NCBI GenBank assembly: GCA_009693635.1
Contig: SHWW01000011.1
Location: 1-36,200 of the forward strand
Reading direction: 5' to 3'
DNA length: 36,200 nt
DNA from: Flavobacteriaceae bacterium
GTDB taxonomy: Bacteria; Bacteroidota; Bacteroidia; Flavobacteriales; Flavobacteriaceae
This document shows positions 8,725 through 16,726 of this stretch, one piece after another; position 1 is the stretch's first letter, and each line of letters opens with the position of its first letter. The notes below the pieces were generated by a model. The model saw only the letters and a list, made by a program, of their open reading frames with translations, made no database searches and was not told the DNA's origin. A program made the translations under genes and the position numbers.

Positions 8725-9033
8725 TTTATTTTTTATTCGTTATTTATAATTGTTGTGCTTTTTAAACATTTCTAAGTATTCAAATGAAAAAAACATAGCC
8801 CTGATGGCATTGGAAATCCCTCGCTTTTTAGCGAGGATTGAAGCGGACAGCAGGAAAATGAATTACTGAAAATGCCAAAAATTTCGCTCCTAGAAAAAGA
8901 GATTATGAATTGGTACGTTTTTTGTAATTACTACAAAAGTAAATAATTATGTACAGTTTAAAAAGGGAAATATAAATTTGTGCAATTAATTAAAATAAAG
9001 TAGATTTACATGAACTAATTAAATTATACCTCG
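8725..9033. other. Divergent valS/DUF1573 intergenic region with a structured element
   Basis: This 309-base spacer holds the ncRNA-like element at 8795-8858 (listed separately) and a small inverted repeat, TTTTGTA (8920-8926) / TACAAAA (8932-8938). A -7-like TAAATTTG lies at 8973-8980 on the + strand, a candidate promoter for the DUF1573 gene. No protein gene was seen in it. Confidence 0.6.
8795..8858 (+). ncRNA. Structured intergenic element, copy 1 (possible Flavo-1-like RNA)
   Basis: As RNA, the central hairpin AATCCCTCGC / GCGAGGATT closes around TTTTTA. It is flanked by the conserved segments AGCCCTGA and GACAGCAGGAAA, whose CCTG and CAGG can pair to close the whole element. A second copy with the same order of motifs occurs at 16660-16726 on the opposite strand. 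Differences in the helix leave the central stem mostly able to pair. The pattern is one I associate with structured elements common in Flavobacteria, perhaps Rfam Flavo-1, but this assignment is from memory. The strand is inferred from the motif order. Confidence 0.55.
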
Positions 9034-9468
9034 ATGAAAAAATTACTCTTATTATCAGCCTTTTTTGCCATGAATATGTTTGGTTTTGCTCAAAGCGGAG
9101 CCAAGATTGAATTTCTGAGTAAGGACAATACTATTGATTACGGAACGGTTACAAAGGAAACTGACAACGGACTTAGAACTTTTGAGTTTAAAAATACGGG
9201 TGATGCGCCGTTGATTATTACAAATGTGCAATCGACTTGTGGATGTACGGTACCTACAAAACCGACTGAGCCAATTATGCCAGGAATGACAGGTAAAATA
9301 GATGTTAAGTATAATATGAATCCGGGTCCAATTCGTAAAACAATTACAGTTGAATCTAATGCTGTTAATGTTGAAGGAGGTAAAATTGCTCTGAAAATTA
9401 AAGGGGAAGTTATTATAAAGCAAGAGATTAACATATTAGAAAAGAAAAAAGCATTGCCGAGTCAGTAA
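9034..9468 (+). CDS. Exported DUF1573 domain protein
   Basis: A signal peptide (MKKLLLLSAFFAMNMFGFAQ) leads into one DUF1573 domain, a predicted immunoglobulin-like beta-sandwich common in Bacteroidetes secreted proteins. The signature is FEFKNTGDAPLIITNVQ followed by STCGCTVP and, later, PGMTGKIDVKYN. The function of the family is unknown; the fold suggests a binding or structural role in the periplasm. The length is 144 residues. The gene is monocistronic, with a strong terminator after it and a structured element 176 bases upstream. Confidence 0.9.
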   Translation: MKKLLLLSAFFAMNMFGFAQSGAKIEFLSKDNTIDYGTVTKETDNGLRTFEFKNTGDAPLIITNVQSTCGCTVPTKPTEPIMPGMTGKIDVKYNMNPGPIRKTITVESNAVNVEGGKIALKIKGEVIIKQEINILEKKKALPSQ

Positions 9469-9485
9469 AATTTAAATAAATATTT

Positions 9486-9511
9486 AAGCGCTTCAAATGG
9501 GGCGCTTTTTT
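9486..9511 (+). terminator. Terminator after the DUF1573 gene
   Basis: AAGCGCTTC (9486-9494) pairs with GGGGCGCTT (9499-9507), using two G-T wobbles and a 4-base loop. A T-run follows. Confidence 0.85.
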
Positions 9512-9585
9512 ATGGAATAAAGATTGCTAAATTCTCGTTTTTTTCAAAATAAATATTGCAAATTTGCATTTCAAAACTACAAATT

Positions 9586-10779
9586 ATGCCAAAAGTTTCA
9601 AATAAAGGAAAAAAGATGCCAGAATCGCCAATTCGTAAATTGGTTCCTTATGCTGATATTGCTAAGAAAAAAGGAAATAAAGTATATCATTTGAATATTG
9701 GTCAGCCCGATATTAAAACTCCCGAAGTAGCAATGAATTCTATTAAAAATCTTGATATTAAGGTTTTAGAATACAGTCATTCTGCAGGATTTGAAAGTTA
9801 TAGAACAAAGTTATCCGAGTATTATAAAAGAACAGGTTTACCAATAGATGTAGCCGATATTATTATTACTACCGGTGGTTCTGAAGCATTACTTTTTGCA
9901 ATGGGAAGCACAATGGATTATGGTGATGAGATAATAATTCCTGAGCCTTTTTATGCTAATTATAATGGTTTTTCTACTGCATCTGGCGTGAAAGTGGTGC
10001 CTGTTATTTCTACTATTGAAGCAGGATTTGCATTGCCTCCAATTGCAGATTTTGAGAAATTAATTACCCCAAGAACAAAAGCGATTTTGATTTGTAATCC
10101 CGGAAATCCAACTGGTTATTTGTATTCAAAAGAGGAAATAATGCAACTTGCCGAATTGGTAAAAAAGCATGATTTGTTTTTGATTGCTGATGAAGTGTAT
10201 CGTGAATTTACGTATGATGGTGATGTTCATTATTCAGTGATGAATATTCCTGGATTAGAAGAAAATGCGATTATGATTGATTCTGTTTCCAAAAGATACA
10301 GTATGTGTGGCGCAAGAATTGGTTGTATTGTATCAAAAAATAAAGAATTGATGGCAACTGCGATGAAATTTGCACAAGCTAGATTAAGTCCGCCAACATT
10401 TGCACAAATTGCAAGCGAAGCAGCTTTAGACACACCACAAAGTTATTTTGACGAGGTAATTACAGAATATAGAGACCGAAGAGATACGTTGGTTGAAGAA
10501 TTAAATAAAATTGAAGGCGTAAAGGTCAGCAAACCGAAAGGAGCGTTTTATTGTATTGCGCAATTACCAATTGACAATGCAGACACCTTCGCACAATGGA
10601 TGTTGGAATCGTATGATTTGAACAAAGAAACGGTTATGGTTGCTCCTGCGGCAGGATTTTATTCTACACCTGGAGTTGGCTTAAATGAGGTTCGAATTGC
10701 TTATGTTTTGAAAAAATCGGATTTGATTCGTTCCGTAGAAATATTGAAAGATGCTATTTCGGTTTATAATTCAAAGTAA
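9586..10779 (+). CDS. Class I/II PLP-dependent aminotransferase (AspC-like)
   Basis: A fold-type I aminotransferase. Landmarks are NIGQPDIKTPE near the N-terminus, ITTGGSEALLFAMGS (cofactor phosphate region), CNPGNPTGYLYS, DEVYREFTYDG, the PLP lysine in DSVSKRYSMCGARIG, and the substrate arginine region NEVRIAYVL. The start MPKVSNKGKKMPESPIRKL at ATG 9586 fits flavobacterial relatives; the ORF track adds 10 codons from a TTG. The length is 397 residues. Aspartate or aromatic amino acids are likely substrates, but specificity cannot be read from the sequence. It is flanked by terminators, hence monocistronic. Confidence 0.9.
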   Translation: MPKVSNKGKKMPESPIRKLVPYADIAKKKGNKVYHLNIGQPDIKTPEVAMNSIKNLDIKVLEYSHSAGFESYRTKLSEYYKRTGLPIDVADIIITTGGSEALLFAMGSTMDYGDEIIIPEPFYANYNGFSTASGVKVVPVISTIEAGFALPPIADFEKLITPRTKAILICNPGNPTGYLYSKEEIMQLAELVKKHDLFLIADEVYREFTYDGDVHYSVMNIPGLEENAIMIDSVSKRYSMCGARIGCIVSKNKELMATAMKFAQARLSPPTFAQIASEAALDTPQSYFDEVITEYRDRRDTLVEELNKIEGVKVSKPKGAFYCIAQLPIDNADTFAQWMLESYDLNKETVMVAPAAGFYSTPGVGLNEVRIAYVLKKSDLIRSVEILKDAISVYNSK

Positions 10780-10815
10780 TATTTGGTCGACTATAATAAA
10801 GCGTCTAAATTGCTT

Positions 10816-10853
10816 AAAACTTCGTTAATGTATTAATTAGCGAAGTTTTTTTA
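10816..10853 (+). terminator. Terminator after the aminotransferase gene
   Basis: AAAACTTCG (10816-10824) pairs with CGAAGTTTT (10841-10849), and the loop can pair further (TTAAT/ATTAA). A T-run follows. Confidence 0.8.
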
Positions 10854-10897
10854 TTTATATTTATAAAAAAATTAAGATTTGACACCTTTTTAAGTTT

Positions 10898-11566
10898 ATG
10901 AAATTTATTTTATCATTAATTAGTACACTTTTACTTGTTGCCACAGGATATTCGCAGTTTGATAACGGAAATAATTCTTTTGAGATTTCTCCGATTAGGA
11001 AAAATCCAGTTTCTAAAACTAAAAGTACACCCTCAAAATTCAATGTATTTCCTTCAATAAAACCAAATTTCAATGATGTTCCGTTGAAAAAAGAACCAGA
11101 AATTATTTTTAAAAAAATAGGAGGTTCGAAACCTATAGATCTGTCACTGAAAAATGATTTTATTAAACCTGGACTTGTATATCAAGATAAATTAAATAGA
11201 GTGGGTGATGCGGAGGTTTCTCAGGCTTTTAGAAAAAATCAAAATTTAGGTGATTTTAAAACAAAAGCTATATTCTTAAAAATACTTTGTAGAGACAACC
11301 AATTTGTAGATGGAGACCGAGTTCGAATTTATATTAACGACTTAATTATACAAGAAAATGTTTTACTAGATTATAACTTTCAAGAATTTGAAATGACTTT
11401 AAAAACAGGTTTTAATAAAATTGATATTGAAGCACTGAATCAAGGAACTTCTGGTCCAAACACAGCAGAATTTCAAGTTTATGACGATAAAGGAAAGCAA
11501 ATTTCTGCAAATCAATGGAACCTTTCATCTGGATTTAAGGCCACAATAATTGTGATAAAAGATTAA
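10898..11566 (+). CDS. Exported protein of unknown function
   Basis: I do not recognise this 222-residue protein. A clear signal peptide (MKFILSLISTLLLVATGYSQ) is followed by a low-complexity stretch rich in S, P, K and N to about residue 75. A C-terminal part (about 120-222) looks like alternating beta strands, including GDRVRIYINDLIIQENVLL and GFNKIDIEALNQGTSGPNTA. The C-terminal part may be a beta-sandwich that binds a ligand, but that is only inference. The gene is monocistronic between two terminators. Confidence 0.75.
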   Translation: MKFILSLISTLLLVATGYSQFDNGNNSFEISPIRKNPVSKTKSTPSKFNVFPSIKPNFNDVPLKKEPEIIFKKIGGSKPIDLSLKNDFIKPGLVYQDKLNRVGDAEVSQAFRKNQNLGDFKTKAIFLKILCRDNQFVDGDRVRIYINDLIIQENVLLDYNFQEFEMTLKTGFNKIDIEALNQGTSGPNTAEFQVYDDKGKQISANQWNLSSGFKATIIVIKD

Positions 11567-11598
11567 AAATTCTCTATTAATTTATTAATAGAGAATTT
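11567..11598. terminator. Bidirectional terminator between the exported protein and rlmD
   Basis: AAATTCTCTATTAA (11567-11580) and TTAATAGAGAATTT (11585-11598) form a perfect 14-bp stem with a 4-base loop, between convergent genes that stop at 11566 (+) and 11607 (-). The flanks are A- and T-rich on both sides. Confidence 0.8.
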
Positions 11599-11606
11599 AA
11601 AAAATA

Positions 11607-13019
11607 TTATCTTCTTTCTAAAAGCACAACGTTTTCAACGTGATGTGTTTGAGGAAACATATCAACAGGACGTACTCGAGTAACTTTATATTTTTTATCC
11701 ATCAGGGCTAAATCACGTGCTTGTGTTGCGGAATTACAACTTACGTAAACTACCTTTTTAGGTTCGATTTTCATGATTTGTTCAATTACATCTTTGTGCA
11801 TTCCGTCTCTTGGTGGATCGGTAATAATAACGTCTGGTTTTCCGTGTTTTGCAATGAAAGCCTCATTAAAAACAACTTTCATATCGCCAACGTAAAACTC
11901 ACAATTAGTGATGTTATTTCTTTCGGCATTAGCTTTAGCATCAACAATAGCTTCAGGAACACTTTCTACTCCAATTACTTTTTTTGCATTTTTAGATACA
12001 AATTGTGCAATTGTTCCAGTTCCAGTATATAAATCGTAAACAATTTCATTTCCTGTTAAACCTGCAAAATCTCTTGTTATCTTGTATAATTCAAATGCTT
12101 GGTCAGAATTAGTTTGGTAGAATGATTTAGCATTAATACTAAATTTCAAACCTTCCATTTCTTCTAAAATATAATCACGGCCTTTGTATAATTTTATATT
12201 TGTATCATATAAAGTATCATTTGCTTTTGAATTAATTACATATTGTAAGGAAGTAATTTGCGGAAACTTCTCATAAAGATGGTCTAAAAGTAATTCACGA
12301 TTACGCTTGTCTTCTTCAAAAAATTGAATTAATACCATTACTTCACCAGTTGATGCTGTTCGTAACATCAATGTTCTTAATAATCCCTCGTGACTTCTTG
12401 GATTGAAGAATGACAAATTATTTAGGTTTGCAAAATCACGAACTTCATTCCGAATTGCATTGGAAGGGTCTTCTTGAAGATGACATTTCGTGATGTCTAA
12501 GATTTTATCCCACATTTTTGGAATATGAAATCCAAGTGCGTTTCTATTTCCTAAATCTTGAGTACTTCCAATCTCTTCTTCAGTTAACCAACGGCTGTTA
12601 GAAAAGCCAAATTCCATTTTGTTTCTATAAAAAAACTGTTTCTCAGACCTTAAAATTGGTTCAAATTTAGGTAATTCTATTTTTCCAATTCGTTGAAGGT
12701 GGTTTTTTACTTCATTTTGTTTGTAATATAACTGTTGGTTGTAGTTCATGTTTTGCCATTTACAACCTCCACAAATACCAAAGTGCTCACATATTGGTTG
12801 TATTCTGTGTTCAGAAAATTCGTGAAATTTAACTGCTTTTCCCTCGTAATACGCTTTGCGTTTTTTGAAAGTTTGAACATCCACAACATCTCCAGGAACA
12901 ACATTTGGAATAAATATAACTTTACCGTCTGGTGCTTTAGCAACTGAAACGCCTTTTGCGCCAGCATCAATAACTTTTATATGATCGAATACGATTTTGT
13001 TTGTAATTTTTCTAGCCAT
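11607..13019 (-). CDS. rlmD: 23S rRNA (uracil-C5)-methyltransferase, RlmD/RumA type
   Basis: A SAM-dependent RNA m5U methyltransferase, probably acting on U1939 of 23S rRNA. A TRAM domain (about residues 8-65) is followed by Fe-S ligands C77, C83 and C86 (CEHFGICGGC) and C179 (TKCHLQ). The methyltransferase domain carries DLYTGTGTIAQ and TDPPRDGMH. The nucleophile is the cysteine in VYVSCNSATQARDL; most relatives have SCNPAT, so the serine after the asparagine is a small variation. The length of 470 residues is usual for Bacteroidetes. The exact target base within the RlmCD/TrmA/RlmD superfamily is inferred. Confidence 0.92.
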   Translation of the reverse strand: MARKITNKIVFDHIKVIDAGAKGVSVAKAPDGKVIFIPNVVPGDVVDVQTFKKRKAYYEGKAVKFHEFSEHRIQPICEHFGICGGCKWQNMNYNQQLYYKQNEVKNHLQRIGKIELPKFEPILRSEKQFFYRNKMEFGFSNSRWLTEEEIGSTQDLGNRNALGFHIPKMWDKILDITKCHLQEDPSNAIRNEVRDFANLNNLSFFNPRSHEGLLRTLMLRTASTGEVMVLIQFFEEDKRNRELLLDHLYEKFPQITSLQYVINSKANDTLYDTNIKLYKGRDYILEEMEGLKFSINAKSFYQTNSDQAFELYKITRDFAGLTGNEIVYDLYTGTGTIAQFVSKNAKKVIGVESVPEAIVDAKANAERNNITNCEFYVGDMKVVFNEAFIAKHGKPDVIITDPPRDGMHKDVIEQIMKIEPKKVVYVSCNSATQARDLALMDKKYKVTRVRPVDMFPQTHHVENVVLLERR

Positions 13020-13116
13020 AGGGCAAAAATAAGTTTTTATAAATCCAAAAGTAAAAATATTTTTTAAAATTTATTTTATTTAAACTGAAATGGTTTTAAT
13101 TTGGTAATTCAAGTAT

Positions 13117-13893
13117 TTAAAATCCTTCAAATACACCTAGTCCAAATAATGCAAAGTCATATTTTACAGGGTCGTTATTATCAAATTCTCTTAGAATTAA
13201 ATCCAATTCTGTAACTGCTTTTCCGTCATTTTGTTTTCGATTTAACATCCCCAATTTACGGGCTACGTTTCCAGAATGAACATCCAAAGGGCATGAAAGT
13301 GAAGCAGGAGATATCGATTTCCAAATTCCTAAATCCACGCCCTTATTGTCTTGACGAACCATCCAGCGAAGGAACATGTTAATTCTCTTTGCAGCGGAAT
13401 TACTCAATGGGTCGGAAATATGTTTTTCGGTTCTATTAAGATGTTCAATTTCAAAAAAGGATTTCTTGAATTCAGATATACCATTTTGCATTGAATTCAA
13501 TCCATAATTTTTAAATTGCCCTTCATAAAAAACAGCTTCCAAACCGTTATGATTACTATAAATATTTTGTAAACTTTTTATAAAAAACCGAAAATCCTGA
13601 CTGTTAAAAGTTCTATGTACAAAGGTTTCTAAACGTTCCAAATCATTTTCAGTGTGAGACATCACAAAATCAAAAGGAGCATTACCCATCAAATCCATCA
13701 TTCGATGAGAATTTTTGATAATCATTTTACGGTTTCCCCAAGCAATGGTAGCGCTTAAAAAACCAGCAATTTCTATATCTTCTTTTTGAGAATATAAATG
13801 TGGAATTTGAACGGGATCACTTTCAATAAAATTGGAGTTATTATACAATTCAACTTTTTCGTCGAGGAAGGTTTTTAATTCGGACTTTTTCAT
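13117..13893 (-). CDS. TIGR02757 family protein (DUF2400)
   Basis: A 258-residue soluble protein of the TIGR02757/DUF2400 family, recognised from DPVQIPHLYSQKEDIEIAGF near the N-terminus, AWGNRKMIIKNSHRMMDLMG, and a C-terminal part with DVHSGNVARKLGML. The motif order, including R-K-D-N in MVRQDNKGVDLGIW, recalls helix-hairpin-helix DNA-glycosylase folds, but no function is established. It lies 14 bases downstream of the ABC ATPase gene on the same strand, so the two are probably co-transcribed. Confidence 0.88.
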   Translation of the reverse strand: MKKSELKTFLDEKVELYNNSNFIESDPVQIPHLYSQKEDIEIAGFLSATIAWGNRKMIIKNSHRMMDLMGNAPFDFVMSHTENDLERLETFVHRTFNSQDFRFFIKSLQNIYSNHNGLEAVFYEGQFKNYGLNSMQNGISEFKKSFFEIEHLNRTEKHISDPLSNSAAKRINMFLRWMVRQDNKGVDLGIWKSISPASLSCPLDVHSGNVARKLGMLNRKQNDGKAVTELDLILREFDNNDPVKYDFALFGLGVFEGF

Positions 13894-13907
13894 GCTTTTA
13901 AAATAAG

Positions 13908-14606
13908 CTAATATAGATATGAACTAATTTGCCCATCAACCATTACTAACTTTCTATCGGCCATATTTGCCAATTCTTCGTTGTGCGTTACAATGACAAA
14001 TGTTTGTCCTAATTCATCCCGTAATTTAAAAAATAGCTGATGCAAATTTTCTGCCGCTGCAGTATCTAAATTCCCCGAAGGTTCGTCAGCAAAAATTATT
14101 GCTGGTTGGTTTATTAAGGCTCTTGCAACTGCCACGCGTTGCTGTTCTCCGCCAGAGAGTTCATTTGGTTTGTGATATATACGATGTGAAAGTCCTAAAT
14201 AATCCAATAATTTTTTAGCGTGAATTTTGGTTTCCTGTTTGGATTTGTTTGCAATAAAAGCCGGTATACATACGTTTTCTAAAGCAGTAAATTCCGGTAA
14301 TAATTGATGAAATTGAAAAATAAAACCCAAATTTAAATTTCTGAATTTTGATAAGGATTTATCATTCATTGTTAAAACATCTTCACCATTAATAATAAGT
14401 TCTGGAGCTTTACTTATATTGACTTCCTCTTTTGAAATTGGTAAGCTTGGGTTGTCTAATGTTCCTAATATTTGCAAAAGAGTAGTTTTTCCTGCTCCCG
14501 AAGCTCCTACAATTGATACAATTTCTCCTTTTTGAATATGTAAATCTACACCTTTCAAAACTTGGAGTTTGTCGTAATATTTGTAAATATTTTTTGCTTC
14601 TATCAT
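13908..14606 (-). CDS. ABC transporter ATP-binding protein, LolD/MacB-like
   Basis: A complete ABC ATPase (232 residues) with Walker A GASGAGKT (34-41), Q-loop [10 protein letters not shown], signature [15 protein letters not shown], Walker [14 protein letters not shown] and H-loop IVTHNEE. The subgroup features match LolD (lipoprotein release) and MacB/FtsE-like ATPases. No permease gene is adjacent, so its partner must be encoded elsewhere. Compared with typical LolD there is an insertion of about 20 residues between Walker A and the Q-loop ([18 protein letters not shown]). The start at 14606 ([11 protein letters not shown]) removes nine non-conserved codons. It is the first gene of a two-gene unit with TIGR02757. 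Confidence 0.88.
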   Translation of the reverse strand: MIEAKNIYKYYDKLQVLKGVDLHIQKGEIVSIVGASGAGKTTLLQILGTLDNPSLPISKEEVNISKAPELIINGEDVLTMNDKSLSKFRNLNLGFIFQFHQLLPEFTALENVCIPAFIANKSKQETKIHAKKLLDYLGLSHRIYHKPNELSGGEQQRVAVARALINQPAIIFADEPSGNLDTAAAENLHQLFFKLRDELGQTFVIVTHNEELANMADRKLVMVDGQISSYLY

Positions 14607-14727
14607 TTTTGAACAGTTTTCACAAAGAAACAAAGATTTTAATGATTTTTGAAAGGAACAGAAAAGAAAGTTTATTTACAAATTATAAACTTTAGTTAAT
14701 TTGAAAGAGACCAACAGTAATACTTGA

Positions 14728-14735
14728 TAAATTTG
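14728..14735 (+). promoter_or_regulatory. -7 box of the msrA promoter
   Basis: TAAATTTG matches the Bacteroidetes -7 consensus and lies 17 bases upstream of the msrA ATG. A TTG at 14701-14703 could be the -33 element, though the 24-base spacing is long. Confidence 0.5.
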
Positions 14736-14752
14736 CAGTAAAATAATATTTT

Positions 14753-15400
14753 ATGAAAAAGAAAATCGGAATCCTTTTGGCAATGTTACCGTTTTCGTGT
14801 CAATCAAAAGAAAAAGAGGTTATTCTGCCTCAAATTAAACAACCTATAAAAATGGAAATACAAGAAAAAATTGAAGTTGCAATATTTGCTGGAGGTTGCT
14901 TTTGGTGTACCGAAGCAGTTTTCTTAGAATTAAATGGTGTGCAATCTGTTGTTTCTGGTTATATTGGTGGGAAAACAATAAATCCAACCTATAAAGAGGT
15001 TTGTAATGGCGATACAGGTCATGCCGAAGCAATCCAAATCACATTTGATTCTACTAAAATTTCTTTTGGGGAATTATTGGAAATATTTTTTGCCACACAC
15101 GATCCAACTACTCTAAACCGTCAAGGAAATGATACGGGGACTCAATACAGAAGTGAAATTTTCTATCATAACGAAATTCAAAAAAATATTTCTGAGGACT
15201 ATATTGCGTTATTAAATAAAGAAAATACTTTTGGAAAACCAACAGTAACCTTAATTTCTGTGGCAACAAAATTTTACGAAGCGGAAGATTATCACCAAAA
15301 TTATTATAACCAAAACCAGTCACAAGGGTATTGTAGTTATGTAATAACTCCAAAAGTTGAAAAAGTAAGAAAACTATTTAAAGACAAACTCAAAAAATAA
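14753..15400 (+). CDS. msrA: Peptide methionine sulfoxide reductase MsrA, probable lipoprotein
   Basis: MsrA reduces the S-form of methionine sulfoxide in proteins. The active-site motif is GCFWC (C49 nucleophile, C52), with GYIGGKTINPTY, GHAEAIQI, HDPTTLNRQGNDTGTQYRS and a late cysteine in QGYCSYVI as probable resolving residue. An N-terminal hydrophobic segment ends in LPFSC (C16), which looks like a relaxed Bacteroidetes lipobox. The enzyme therefore probably acts in the envelope, where methionines are exposed to oxidants. The length of 215 residues exceeds cytoplasmic MsrA (about 180) by this leader. No MsrB is adjacent. Confidence 0.93.
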   Translation: MKKKIGILLAMLPFSCQSKEKEVILPQIKQPIKMEIQEKIEVAIFAGGCFWCTEAVFLELNGVQSVVSGYIGGKTINPTYKEVCNGDTGHAEAIQITFDSTKISFGELLEIFFATHDPTTLNRQGNDTGTQYRSEIFYHNEIQKNISEDYIALLNKENTFGKPTVTLISVATKFYEAEDYHQNYYNQNQSQGYCSYVITPKVEKVRKLFKDKLKK

Positions 15401-15420
15401 ATTAATTATTATTTCATAAA

Positions 15421-15449
15421 AAAAAAGACACTCTAAAGCGGCTTTTTTT
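15421..15449 (-). terminator. Probable terminator of terC
   Basis: On the minus strand AAAAAAAGCCGC pairs with GTGTCTTTTTTT (one mismatch, one G-U), with a 6-base loop and a T-rich end. The same bases follow the msrA stop, so it may serve both convergent genes, but pairing is better for the minus strand. Confidence 0.55.
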
Positions 15450-16222
15450 TATTTTTTATTTTTCTTCATTTTCATATTTAAAACCTCTACTAAAAGTGAG
15501 ACTGAAATCGCAAAATACAAATAACCTTTTGGTACCAAATCTACGTGGTTCCCGAAAAACGATGCATTGGCTAAATGTGCGGATTCTGTAATTAACATAA
15601 ACCCAATTAACACTAAAAACGTTAAACCTAATATTTGAATAGAAGGGTGTTTATTTACAAAAATACCAACAGGAACTGCAAACTGCATCATAATCAAAAC
15701 AGAAATTACAACTGCCGTAATCATTATATAAATTGCGCCTTCAACACCATTTGTCATCCCAACAGCAGTCAAAATACTATCGAATGAAAACACAATATCA
15801 ATCATAATAATTTGGATAATCACATTCGAAAATGACTTTGTTGCAGATTTTCCCAATTCTTTTTCTTCTTGACCTTTTTCCTCTACTTTTTTACGAATTT
15901 CATTGGTGCTTTTATATATTAAAAACAATCCTCCAAAAAACAAAATTAAACTCTGTCCTGAAACTTGAGCTGAGAACCAGCTATAATCAAGAAAAAACCA
16001 GGCTTCTTTCATCGCAATCAATACAGAAATCCCCATCAAAAGGGCAATTCGCATAAACATTGCCAAAAACAATCCGATTTTTGTAGCTCTTTTTCGTTTT
16101 TCCGAAGGTAATTCTCCTGTAGCAATTGAAATAAAAATAATATTATCAATTCCTAAAACAATTTCTAAAAAAGTCAAAGTTAATAAGGCAAACCAGGCAC
16201 TTGGGTTAAAAAAAACTTCCAT
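15449..16222 (-). CDS. TerC-family integral membrane protein
   Basis: A 257-residue polytopic membrane protein of the TerC family (about seven membrane helices). It carries the two paired acidic motifs in helices, LGIDNIIFIS (about residues 23-32) and FSFDSILTAVGM. A charged cytoplasmic loop, EKGQEEKELGKS, separates the halves. Family members are linked to metal ion (Mn2+ or tellurite) handling and to exoenzyme metallation, so manganese export is plausible here but not shown. It lies 44 bases downstream of the small lipoprotein gene on the same strand. Confidence 0.9.
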   Translation of the reverse strand: MEVFFNPSAWFALLTLTFLEIVLGIDNIIFISIATGELPSEKRKRATKIGLFLAMFMRIALLMGISVLIAMKEAWFFLDYSWFSAQVSGQSLILFFGGLFLIYKSTNEIRKKVEEKGQEEKELGKSATKSFSNVIIQIIMIDIVFSFDSILTAVGMTNGVEGAIYIMITAVVISVLIMMQFAVPVGIFVNKHPSIQILGLTFLVLIGFMLITESAHLANASFFGNHVDLVPKGYLYFAISVSLLVEVLNMKMKKNKK

Positions 16223-16266
16223 TTATTTATTTGTAAAGAATGATTTATAAATTAAAATTTTGATAA

Positions 16267-16641
16267 TTAAAGTTTTTTAGCAATTCCTTTTTGCTTTTCA
16301 TCACTCCCAATTATTCCAAATTCAAAGGTATAAGAATTTTTCGTAGTTGACACTATTCGCATACTAATTGCCTTCTTTTCTTGAATATTTTTTGGGTGTA
16401 ATTTCTGCAAAACAAACTCGCAATCATTCACCCAACGCACAGTTGCTGAATCAGTTTTGCCCTCATAGGTTTCAATTTGCAATGTTTCAGATCGTTCAAA
16501 AATCGTTGTTTTCTCAACCCCATTCACCAAAATATCAAACTGAAATCTCCCCGTTTTAAAATCATTGCATTTCCGCTCCACCTCATAACACGAAGATAAA
16601 ATTAGTAGTGGAAAGAAGATTATTATTTTTTTTATTTTCAT
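16267..16641 (-). CDS. Small lipoprotein upstream of terC, function unknown
   Basis: A 124-residue protein with a lipoprotein signal (MKIKKIIIFFPLLILSSC; cleavage before C18). The mature part includes CNDFKTGRFQFDI, RWVNDCEFVLQKLHPKN and STTKNSYTFEFGIIG. Two further cysteines in CNDF and NDCEF could form a disulfide. The ORF track starts at 16671, but those ten codons lie in the structured element, so ATG 16641 before the signal peptide is chosen. I recall relatives being named DNA topoisomerase IV in public annotation; nothing in the sequence supports that. Its position before terC may be conserved. Confidence 0.8.
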   Translation of the reverse strand: MKIKKIIIFFPLLILSSCYEVERKCNDFKTGRFQFDILVNGVEKTTIFERSETLQIETYEGKTDSATVRWVNDCEFVLQKLHPKNIQEKKAISMRIVSTTKNSYTFEFGIIGSDEKQKGIAKKL

Positions 16642-16659
16642 TTTTTTTTTGGAGTTTTT

Positions 16660-16726
16660 TCCTGCTGTCATTCCAAATCCTCGCTAAAAAGCTCGAGATT
16701 TTCCCTTTCTTCAGGGCTAGTTACTC
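16660..16726 (-). ncRNA. Structured element, copy 2, ending in the leader of the lipoprotein gene
   Basis: Read on the minus strand it runs TAGCCCTGAAG, a hairpin with AAATC at the 5' base and GGATTT at the 3' base, then GACAGCAGGAAAA and CTCC. Its segments line up with copy 1 at 8795-8858 (AGCCCTGA, GCTTTTTAGCGAGGATT, GACAGCAGGAAA). CCTG and CAGG again can pair. Its 3' end is about 20 bases from the lipoprotein ATG, so it may form that gene's 5' leader. Its 5' end slightly overlaps the stop codon of the pentapeptide gene. Confidence 0.5.

Noticed and set aside
9055-9423. Minus-strand ORF of 122 residues inside the DUF1573 gene
   Set aside because: It is a shadow of a well-supported gene. 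Its composition is repetitive in N, F and T, with no start context of its own.
12746-12970. Minus-strand 74-residue ORF within rlmD
   Set aside because: Frame-shifted shadow of the RlmD TRAM region; the rlmD frame carries the conserved motifs.
16267-16641. Label DNA topoisomerase IV for the small lipoprotein
   Set aside because: I recall this name on related entries, but a 124-residue lipoprotein has none of the topoisomerase domains.
16642-16671. Upstream ATG for the small lipoprotein (MTAGKNSKKK)
   Set aside because: Its codons lie in the structured element and would place a non-hydrophobic tail before a complete lipoprotein signal peptide.
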